From contig OX326961.1 in the NCBI GenBank assembly GCA_946800325.1, forward strand, positions 846,655 through 910,654: 64,000 bases of DNA, read 5' to 3'. The translations under genes and the position numbers were made by a program. Below, one piece after another: positions 8,952 to 18,480 of this stretch (within the stretch, counting starts at the first letter, position 1; each line of letters begins with the position of its first letter). The DNA comes from Luzula sylvatica. Its lineage: Eukaryota; Streptophyta; Magnoliopsida; Poales; Juncaceae. The notes beneath the pieces were generated by a model. The model was not told the origin of the DNA, ran no database searches, and saw nothing but the letters and a program-made list of their open reading frames with translations.

Positions 8952-9514
8952 AATTACATGCAAATAAATTACTATTAACAGGTCAGACATAATCTTTAAA
9001 TGATAATGACAATTTTATCCTTATATTTTAATTGGTAATTTATGAATAGCAATCAATGATATTATCTCCAAATACATAAAAAGATCTTAAACTGCCTACG
9101 GGCTTGTAACAAAAACTAAAATAAAAAAAAGAGATCTTAAACTGTAAACCCTAGAAAATTAAAATCCTAACTTTTTACAATAAAAAATTTCTTGCTTACT
9201 ACAAAGTCTAAAAATTACCGATATGTTAATGAATATGACAGATTTTTCAAAAAATAGTTGAACATAAATATCTATTTCAAATGATCATATCTTTCGTTTA
9301 ATTTATTGCATTGAAATTTATTTTCATACTTTGCTAGTTTAGTTATAACTCTCAAGATAGAATTATCATATAGGAAGATTGTATCTTTATTTATTGTATT
9401 AGTCTTATTGATTGTTATAATTTGGAAATTAGCAATTAAAATTAAAGATAAAATTGTCATTATCATTAAAAAATAAAGATGACATGTTAATAGTAATTTA
9501 TTGGTCTGTAATTA
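8952..9514. mobile_element. MITE-like element with long terminal inverted repeats
   Basis: The left arm (8952 to about 9058) and the right arm (about 9404 to 9514) are imperfect inverted copies. Both arms share AATTACA, AATAAATTACTATTAACA, ATGATAATGACAATTTTATC, TTTTAATTG and a CAATCAAT core in the same order. The arms are roughly 105-110 bp around a spacer of about 345 bp that codes for nothing recognisable. Size (about 563 bp), AT-richness and long TIRs fit a non-autonomous DNA transposon. I could not fix a target-site duplication, so the superfamily is unassigned. It abuts the last supported exon of the second B3 gene. Confidence 0.7.
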
Positions 9515-10947
9515 TTATCATCCAAAGAGAAGAACATACAAACTTATTGTTGTGGTCATCCTTATAAACCTTTATGAAGTCGCCAGCTTTCAGTTTGTGC
9601 AGTTTGACAAAATCCCCTAAATAAATAGTTAAAATTACAAAAATAAAGAAAAAAAAAGAAGGAGAGAAAGAGAAAAATATTGCTGCAAAACACGCGTACA
9701 TGTATTTGACAGTAGATAGGTTGTATTTCTTCCATTCCTCGGCCAAAAACTGCAAGATAAACAAATTTATGTTAACTGTTACTCGATGTATATGCGATAG
9801 ACTAATCTCATGGATATTTTTTTGCATAATGACAATTCTCTTTTATAAAAAAAAATCAACTCTCTGTAGTTTACAAAGATACAAAACTCTTCAAAAAAAA
9901 AAAAAAACTTATCAATACAAAACAACAACAAATACCTCTTTCAGTTTTCTGAATATTTTTTCGCAAACATTGTACGCGAAGAAATAACGAATAGTAACAA
10001 AATCCACTTGAGGAAAATCATTTGATTAACCAACTTAGGAAATTATGATATTTGGTGCTTGTCCCGATTTTGCGGTAAATTATGATATTTTCCAACTTAG
10101 GAAATGTTTATCGCAAGACATTTTTGCGAAAATCTTTGCTATATATATTAATTAGGGAATACATAAATTTAAATTTTCAAATTGAACAATTTACTTGTAT
10201 CTAAAGTCCCAATAACCGCCGAGCCTGAGATCCCTCATTCTTAACGTGATGCCTTTGGGACTCGGCAGTGGTGGTAGCATTGTTCTCGCGTTCTGAGAAT
10301 TAAATGAATAATTTAAATTCCTTGATTAATTTAAAATAATTGATGAAAAAAGTTACTTTGATTTTCTATAAAAAAAAAACTAACAATTGGAATGACGATA
10401 TTTTTTTTTAATCGACTAACATCACAACTGCTAAGCTTCTTTTGAAAAAGCAATCTCATTCCAGATGCACCAGTCTGTTTCAAAATTTGACAGGAATTAA
10501 TGAATCTATCTATCTATCAGTACAAATGGAATTCTTGTTTTTAGATTGAAAAAGAAACTTACAGTAGGATCTACGTGATACAAATGTAGGTTTAGTCCCA
10601 CCTGTAAAAGAATATTTTATGAGACCCCAAATAAAAAATAAAAGTTGTTTCTAACTTTAATTTAGCATGAAGTTTATCAAATTTAGATCCATTAGAGATA
10701 AACACCTATCTGAAAAAATAGAGTTTACATCTTTAACAAGACCCCTCTTTTACTTTTATATTTGATCTAATTATGCAAATATTAAAAAACAAATATATAC
10801 AGAAATATACAGAAAAATCATTGTACTCACAGACAATAATTCCGGCACAAGAGCGCTGTTGTTGACGTTGTTAACGTTGTTATGCGATTCTTGCGAAACA
10901 TGAATGTTCCATTGAAGAGTTTCATTTTGGAAGAGAGAAAGAGCCAT
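9498..10947 (-). CDS. Diverged tandem B3-domain paralogue (copy 2), C terminus truncated
   Basis: Exons 10947-10831, 10601-10563, 10474-10385, 10292-10195, 9749-9700 and 9616-9540 splice by GT...AG into an open frame. Exons 2-6 match copy 1 in phase and almost in length (39, 90, 98, 50, 77 nt against 39, 87, 101, 47, 77). The N terminus (MALSLFQNETLQWN...) is Asn-rich and unlike copy 1. The 13-codon micro-exon keeps an LxLxL (LNLHL, residues 42-46). B3 motifs are present but eroded: RLLFQKKL, SCDVSRLKKNIVIP, GITLRMRDL, WDFRYKNFWPRN, YLLSNTWDF, HKLKAGDFIKVYKDD. Copy 1 has YWPNN and VLENTG at the corresponding sites. No counterpart of the copy 1 last exon was found; reading on from exon 6 adds 13 codons and stops at 9498 inside the MITE, giving about 170 residues. 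Either a diverged functional gene or an early pseudogene with its frame still intact. Confidence 0.72.
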
Positions 10948-11021
10948 GGCTTTGAAGTTTGAAGTTTGAACTTTGGAAGTTCAAAAGAGGAGAGATTAAA
11001 TGATTAATTAAGGTGGTAATG

Positions 11022-11029
11022 TAAATATA
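11022..11029 (-). promoter_or_regulatory. Possible TATA element of B3 copy 2
   Basis: Minus strand TATATTTA, about 75 bp upstream of the ATG at 10947. Only a moderate match. Confidence 0.35.
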
Positions 11030-11204
11030 ATGCAACGAATAGATTTCACTGACTTGTGGGACCCAACTAAAATGGTCTGACACACGGGACACTTGGCATT
11101 GTCACCGACGCCCGTTTCACGTATGTTCCGAAGTTCTATCATCTGTCCAGTTTAAGCAAAAATGGAAGGGTTGGAATTTGATATTCGCCACAAGGGTGAT
11201 ATGT

Positions 11205-11275
11205 CTCCAGTTATTATGACTGGACAATCAACTGGAGAACAATTAACATGAACTTCAACGTCTATATGCCACGTG
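11205..11275. promoter_or_regulatory. Upstream module shared by the two B3 genes (copy 2)
   Basis: CTCCAGT (11,205) with ACTGGA (11,219) and ACTGGAG (11,231), then TCTATATGCCACGTG (11,261-11,275), which contains a G-box CACGTG. It matches the order and near-spacing of the module at 6716-6775 upstream of copy 1. It lies about 260 bp from the ATG, against about 515 bp in copy 1. Confidence 0.5.
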
Positions 11276-11559
11276 TAGTGAGATTTGCCGTTGTTTATCC
11301 GATCCGAAATTGGATGATCTTGGTCTATGGTGCGCTATATGATCGTGAGGATAAAATCCGAGTTCTCTCTTTTGTTTCAAATGGACCCAAAGTTTGATAG
11401 CATTAATTAGAAGATTTATTTCTTGTCACTGTATTTATCTTTCATTTAATTGGTATATCTTTGCATAATAGATGCACTATTTTCTCTCTCGCTCTGAAAT
11501 TATTTCATTAATTAATACTAAGCTTTGACTAAAATAATCAATCAAAACGGATAAAAGGA

Positions 11560-11616
11560 AACTTCCTGGTACCTAACCTTCAAAAAAAAAAAAAAAAAAG
11601 AACTTCCTGGTACCTA
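11560..11616 (+). mobile_element. Poly(A) micro-insertion flanked by a 16-bp direct repeat
   Basis: AACTTCCTGGTACCTA occurs at 11,560-11,575 and again, identically, at 11,601-11,616. Between them is only ACCTTC plus an A18 run and a G. A poly(A) tail inside a 16-bp target-site duplication is the signature of L1-type target-primed reverse transcription, here with almost the whole inserted body missing. A simple duplication plus A-tract expansion is the alternative. Confidence 0.6.
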
Positions 11617-12116
11617 CAATTTGGATGTATAGAAGAAGAATCCAACAAAAGGTAAATCGTACTTTTATGCATTCTTTCTGGTGTTCTGTATTTTTGTTGT
11701 TATTTGGGAAAATTTTATCCATCTACAAGTCTTACAAAAAGAATTTACTGTAAAAACAAGTTACAGAATTTATCTTTTCTATCAAAAATTTACCTACATC
11801 CTTATTTGGACCAACTTTGTGTAATTTCTTAATGTCACATCATCACATTCATTTCGACTATTAAATTATGATATGCGATAAAATTTAGATCATATTGATT
11901 AATCATTGATTTTTTATAATCATATTTACTTTATAACTATTTAATTTACTTATTCTCTTATTATGCATCTATCTTTAAGTCTCCTCATGTGATAATTATT
12001 AATCATTACATTGTGTGATGTAATTTCATCTTATACATTAATATTATATTCGATCATTTAAGACATTCATTTTGTGTGGATATTTGTGAATACTAATTTG
12101 AATTGTTTGATCATTT
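11617..12116. other. AT-rich interval between the gene region and the satellite
   Basis: No coding or RNA gene seen. It contains short palindromes such as TTACAT-N6-ATGTAA (about 12,003-12,020). The last base that is clearly not satellite is about 12,116. Confidence 0.45.
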
Positions 12117-12785
12117 AAGGCTCCGAGGAGTCCAAATAACGTGTTTTTGAGATAGTTTGGATCGAATATTTCACTACGTAAGTTTTCAACAAATTGTACA
12201 AATACTAAGAAAGTTTTATTTTCGATTCATAGCAATCTTTTTACGCTCCGAAGAGTTCAAATAACGTATTTTCAAATCATTAGTATCGTATATTTTACTA
12301 CATAATTTTTCACCAAATTTTACAAACACTAAGATATTTTGTTTTTCGATTCATAATAATCTTTTAACGCTCTGAGGAGTCCAAATAACCTGTTTTTGAA
12401 ATGGTTTTGCTGGAATCTTTTACTACTTTTCACCAAATTGTACAAACATTAAAAATGTTTTCTTTTCAATTCATAGCAATCTTTTTAACCTTTGAGGAGT
12501 TCAAATAAATTGTTTTTAGATCATTTGTATCGTATCTTTTACTACATTACTTTTCAGCAAATTTTACAAACACTAAGAAAGTTTGATTTTTGATTCATGA
12601 CAATCTTTTAATGTTCCGAGGAGTACAAATAACGTGTTTTAGAGATGATTTTTATCGAATCTTTTATTACGTAACTTTTCACCAAATTGTACAAACACTA
12701 AGAAAATTATCTTTCTGATTCATAGCAATATTTTTAAGCTTTCCGGAGTTCAAATAACGTGTTTTTAGATTATTTGCATCTTATC
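12117..12785 (-). repeat. Inverted, diverged edge of the satellite array (about six monomers)
   Basis: The repeat is present as the reverse complement of the main array: boxes such as CTCCGAGGAGTCCAAATAAC recur at about 12,121, 12,245, 12,370, 12,489, 12,613 and 12,736, roughly every 124 bp. These copies differ from the consensus at many more sites than interior copies, as expected of array-edge monomers no longer homogenised. Both monomer subtypes can be recognised in alternation. Confidence 0.9.
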
Positions 12786-12838
12786 ATGTAGTAAAAGATA
12801 CGATTCAAATGATCTAAAAACACATTATTGAACTCCTC
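12746..12838. other. Polarity switch of the satellite (head-to-head junction)
   Basis: Left of about 12,785 the monomers run minus; to the right they run plus. The arms are the same monomer segment in opposite orientation (left arm, reversed: ATGCAAATAATCTAAAAACA; right arm: ATTCAAATGATCTAAAAACA), separated by about 12 bases. The junction is thus a large imperfect palindrome. Orientation is then constant to the end of the window. Confidence 0.88.
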
Positions 12839-13549
12839 AAAGAGTAAACTGATTGCTATGAATCGAATAGAAAACTTTCTTTGTGTTTGTATAGTTTGGT
12901 GAAAAGTTATGTAGTAAATAATTCCATCCAAACCATCTCAGAAACACGTAATTTGGGCTCCTCAGAGCGTTATAAGATTGTTATGAATCGAAAAACAAAC
13001 TTTCGTAGCGTGTGTAAAATTTGGTGAAAAGTTATGTAGAAAAAGATACGATACAAATGATCTAAAAAAACGTTATTTGAACTCCTCAAAGCTTAAAATG
13101 ATTGCTACGAATCGAAAGAAGACTTTCTCAGTGTTTGTACAATTTGGTGAAAAGTTACGTAGTAAATGATTAGATTCAAACCATCTCAAAAACATGTTAT
13201 TTGTGCTCCTCAGAGCGATATAAGATTGTTATGAATCGAAAAACGAACTTTCTTAGTGTGTGTAAAATTTGGTGAAATGTTATGTTGTAAAAAATACGAT
13301 ACAAATGATCTAAAAACACGTTATTTGAACTCCTCAAAGCGTAAAATGCTTGCTATGAATCGAAAAAAAACTTTCTTATTGTTTGTACAATTTGGTGAAA
13401 AGTTATGTATTAAATGATTCGATCCAAACCATCTCAAAAACACGTTATTTGGGCTCCTCGGAGCGTTATAAGTTTTTTATGAATGGAAAAACAAACTTTC
13501 TAAGCGTGTGTAAAATTTTATGAAATTTAATGTAGTTAAAGATATGATA

Positions 13550-16500
13550 CAAATGATCTAAAAACACATTATTTGACCTCCTCAAAGAGTAAAAGATTGC
13601 TAAGAATCGTAAAGAAAACTTTCTTATTTTTTGTACAATTTGGTGAAAAGTTACGTAGTAAATGATTCGATCCAAACCATCTAAAAACACGTTATTTGGG
13701 GGAGTTCAGAGTGTTATAAGATTGTTATGAATCGAAAAACAAACTTTCTCCGCGTGTGTAAAATTTGGTGAAATGTTATGTAGTAAAAGATACGATGCAA
13801 ATGATCTAAAAACACATTATTTGAACTTCTCAAAGCGTAAAATGATTGGTACAATTTGGGGAAAAGTTACGTAGCAAATGATTCGATCCAAACCATCCCA
13901 AAAACACGTTTTTTGGGCTCCTCAGAGCGTTACAAGATTGTTGTGAATCGAAAAACAATCTTTCTTGGCGTGTGTAAAATTTGGTGGAATGTTATGTAGT
14001 AAAAGATACGATACAAATGATCTAAAAACACGTTATTTGAACTCCTCAAAGTGTAAAACGAATGCTATGAATCGAAAAGAAAACTTTCTTAGTGTTTGTA
14101 CAATTTGGTGAAAAGTTACGTAGCAAATGATTCGATCCAAACCATCCCAAAAACACGTTATTTGGGCTCCTCAGAGCGTTATAAGATTGTTATGAATCGA
14201 AAAATAAACTTTCTTAGGGTTTGTAAAATTTGGTGAAATATTATGTAGTAAAAAAAAATGATACAAATGATCTAAAAACACGTTATTTGAACTCCTCAAG
14301 GTGTAAAACGAATGCTATGAATCGAAAAGAAAACTTTCATAGTGTTTGTACAATTTGGTGAAAAGTTACGTAGTAAATGATTAGATCCAAACCATCTAAA
14401 AAAACGTTATTTGGGCTCCTCAAAGCGTTATAAGTTTGTTATGAATCGAAAAACAAACTTTCTTAGTGTTTGTAAAATTTGGTGAAATGTAATGTAGTAA
14501 AAGATACGATACAAATGATTTAAAAACACATTATTTGAACTCCTCAAAGAGTAAAATGAATACTATGAATCGAAAAGAAAACTTTCATAGTGTTTGTACA
14601 ATATGGTGAAAAGTTACGTAGTAAATGATTCGATCCAAACCATCCCAAAAACACGTTATTTAGGCTCCTCAAAGCGTTATAAGATTGTTATGAATCGAAA
14701 AACAAACTTTCTTAGTGTGTGTAATATTTGGTGAAATGTTGTGTAGTAAAAGATACGATACAAATGATCTAAGAACACATTATTTGAACTCCTCAAAGCG
14801 TAAAATGATTGGTACAATTTGGGAAAAAGTTACGTTGCAAATGATTCGATCTAAACCATCCCAAAAACACGTTTTTTGGGCTCCTCAGAGCGTTACAAGA
14901 TTGTTGTGAATCGAAAAACAAACTTTCTTGGCGTGTGTAAAATTTGGTGGAATGTTATGTAGTAAAAGATATGATACAAATGATCTAAAAACACGTTATT
15001 TGAACTCCTCAAAGTGTAAAACGAATGCTATGAATCGAAAAGAAAACTTTCTTAGTGTTTGTACAATTTGGTGAAAATTTACGTAGCAAATGATTCGATC
15101 CAAACCATCCCAAAAACACGTTATTTGGGCTCCTCAGAGCGTTATAAGATTGTTATGAATCGAAAAATAAACTTTCTTAGGGTTTGTAAAATTTGGTGAA
15201 ATGTTATGTAGTAAATGATACGTTGCAAATGATCTAAAAACACATTATTTGAACTCCTCAAATAGTAAAATGATTGCTATGAATCGAAAAGAAAACTTTC
15301 TTTGTGCTTGTACAGTTTGGTGAAAAGTTACGTAGTAAATAAATCGATCCAAACCATCTCAAAAACACGTTATTTGGGCTCCTCAGAGCATTATAGGATT
15401 GTTATGAATCGAAAAACAAACTTTCTTCGCGTGTGTAAAATTTGGTGAAATGTTATGCAGTAAAAGATACGATGCAAATGATCTAAAAATACATTATTTG
15501 AACTTCTCAAAGCGTAAAATGATTACTACGAATCGAAAAGAAAACTTTCTTAGTGTTTGTACCATTTGGTGTAAAGTTACGTAGTAAATGATTCGATACA
15601 AACCATCCCAAAAACACATTATTTGGGCTCCTCAGAGCGTTATAAGATTGTTGTGAATCGAAAAACAAACTTTCTTAGCGTGTGTAAAATTTGGTGGAAT
15701 GTTATGTAGTAAAAGATACGATACAAATGATCTAAAAATACGTTATTTGAACTCCTCAAAGCTTAATATGATTGCCATGAATCGAAAAGAAAACTTTCTT
15801 TGTGTTTGTACAATTTGGTGAAAAGTTACGTAGTAAATGATTCGATCCAAACCATCTCAATAACACGTTATTTGGGCACCTCACAGTGTTATAAGATTGT
15901 TATGAATCGAAAAACAAACTTTCTTAGTGTGTGTAAAATTTGGTGAAATGTTATGTAGTAAAAGATACGTTGCAAATGATCTAAAAACACAATATTTGAA
16001 CTCCTCAAATAGTAAAATGATTGCTATGAATCGAAAAGAAAACTTTCTTAGTGTTTGCACAATTTGGTGAAAAGTTACGTGGTAAATGATTCGATCCAAA
16101 CCATCTCAATAACACGTTATTTGGGCACCTCACAGTGTTATAAGATTGTTATGAATCGAAAAACAAACTTTCTTAGTGTGTGTAAAATTTGGTGAAATGT
16201 TATTTATAAAGATACGATACAAATGATCTAAAAACACGTTATTTGAACTCTTCAAAGCGTAAAATGATTGCTATGAATCGAAAAGAAAACTTTCTTAGTG
16301 TTTGCACAATTTGGTGAAAAGTTACGTAGTAAATGATTCGATCCAAACCATCTCAAAAACATGTTATTTGTGCTCCTCATAGCGGTATAAGATTGTTATG
16401 AATCGGAAAACAAACTTTCTTAGTGTGTGTAATATTTGGTGAAATGTTATGTAGTAAAAGATATGATACAAATTATCAAAGAACACATTATTTGAACACC

Positions 16501-18480
16501 ACAAAGCGTAAAATGATTGCTACGAATCGAAATAAAACTTTCTTAGTGTTTGTACAATTTGGTGAAAAGTTACGTAGTAAAAGATTCGATCCAAACCATC
16601 TAAAAAACACGTAATTTGGGCTCCTCAGAGCGTTATAAGATTGTTATGAATCAAAAAACAAACTTTCTTAGTGTGTGTAAAATTTGGTGAAATGTTATGT
16701 AGTAAATGATACGTTGCAAATGATCTAAAAACACATTATTTGAACTTCTCAAATAGTAAAATGATTGCTATGAATCGAAAAGAAAACTTTCTTTGTGCTT
16801 GTACAGTTTGGTGAAAAGTTACGTAGTAAATAAATCGATCCAAACCATCTCAAAAACACGTTATTTGGGCTCCTCAGAGCATTATAAGATTGTTATGAAT
16901 CGAAAAACAAACTTTCTTAATGTGTGTGAAATTTGGTGAAATTATATGTAGTAAAAGATACGATGCAAATGATCTAAAAACACATTATTTGAACTCCTCA
17001 AAGAGTAAAATGATTGCTATGAATCGAACATAAAACTTTCTTTGTGTTTGTTCAATTTGGTGAAGAGTTACGTATTAAATGATTCGATTCAAACCATCCA
17101 AAATACAAGTTATTTGGGCTCCTCAGAGCGTTATAAGATTGTTGTGAATCGAAAAACAAATTTTCTTAGAGTGTGTAAAATTTAGTGAAATGTTATGTAG
17201 TAACAGATACGATACAAATGATCTAAAAACACATTATTTGACCTCCTCAAAGAGTAAAAGATTGCTAAGAATCGTAAAGAAAACTTTCTTATTTTTTGTA
17301 CAATTTGGTGAAAAGTTACGTAGTAAATGATTCGATCCAAACCATCTAAAAACACGTTATTTGGGGAGTTCAGAGTGTTATAAGATTGTTATGAATCGAA
17401 AAACAAACTTTCTCCGCGTGTGTAAAATTTGGTGAAATGTTATGTAGTAAAAGATACGATGCAAATGATCTAAAAACACATTATTTGAACTTCTCAAAGC
17501 GTAAAATGATTGGTACAATTTGGGGAAAAGTTACGTAGCAAATGATTCGATCCAAACCATCCCAAAAACACGTTTTTTGGGCTCCTCAGAGCGTTACAAG
17601 ATTGTTGTGAATCGAAAAACAAACTTTCTTGGCGTGTGTAAAATTTGGTGGAATGTTATGTAGTAAAAGATACGATACAAATGATCTAAAAACACGTTAT
17701 TTGAACTCCTCAAAGTGTAAAACGAATGCTATGAATCGAAAAGAAATCTTTCTTAGTGTTTGTACAATTTGGTGAAAAGTTACGTAGCAAATGATTCGAT
17801 CCAAACCATCCCAAAAACACGTTATTTGGGCTCCTCAGAGCGTTATAAGATTGTTATGAATCGAAAAATAAACTTTCTTAGGGTTTGTAAAATTTGGTGA
17901 AATATTATGTAGTAAAAAAAAATGATACAAATGATCTAAAAACACGTTATTTGAACTCCTCAAGGTGTAAAACGAATGCTATGAATCGAAAAGAAAACTT
18001 TCATAGTGTTTGTACAATTTGGTGAAAAGTTACGTAGTAAATGATTAGATCCAAACCATCTAAAAAAACGTTATTTGGGCTCCTCAAAGCGTTATAAGTT
18101 TGTTATGAATCGAAAAACAAACTTTCTTAGTGTTTGTAAAATTTGGTGAAATGTAATGTAGTAAAAGATACGATACAAATGATTTAAAAACACATTATTT
18201 GAACTCCTCAAAGAGTAAAATGAATACTATGAATCGAAAAGAAAACTTTCATAGTGTTTGTACAATATGGTGAAAAGTTACGTAGTAAATGATTCGATCC
18301 AAACCATCCCAAAAACACGTTATTTAGGCTCCTCAAAGCGTTATAAGATTGTTATGAATCGAAAAACAAACTTTCTTAGTGTGTGTAATATTTGGTGAAA
18401 TGTTGTGTAGTAAAAGATACGATACAAATGATCTAAGAACACATTATTTGAACTCCTCAAAGCGTAAAATGATTGCTACG
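13550..18480 (+). repeat. 3.66-kb higher-order repeat (two copies)
   Basis: The block from about 13,550 to 14,780 recurs from about 17,215 to 18,445 at an offset of 3664 bp, including private variants such as the 33-bp-deleted monomer, the run of A before ATGATACAAATG, and TGAATACTATG. The second copy replaces the second shortened monomer of the first (14,807) with a full-length one. Confidence 0.7.
13854..14840 (+). repeat. Shortened A-type monomers (33-bp internal deletion), first two of sixteen
   Basis: In these copies GATTG is joined directly to GTACAATTTGGGG, losing 33 bp including ATGAATCGAAAAG and the TTTCTTAG box. I located the junction near 13,854, 14,807, 17,508, 19,710, 22,415, 27,847, 32,031, 34,244, 36,445, 38,650, 40,361, 45,287, 50,218, 51,929, 56,866 and 62,297. 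Nearly all carry the same neighbours (CGTTTTTTGGG and TTACAAGATTGTTGTG follow), so the deletion arose once and spread with the larger repeat units. Confidence 0.85.

Noticed and set aside
9272..9466. Minus-strand 64-codon ORF as the missing last exon of B3 copy 2
   Set aside because: It lies within the MITE-like element and resembles neither the copy 1 last exon nor any B3 C terminus I know.
11825..12030. Possible MITE from CACATCATCACA and TGTGTGATGTAA
   Set aside because: The inverted match is about ten bases with mismatches and does not extend, so it is within chance for AT-rich DNA.
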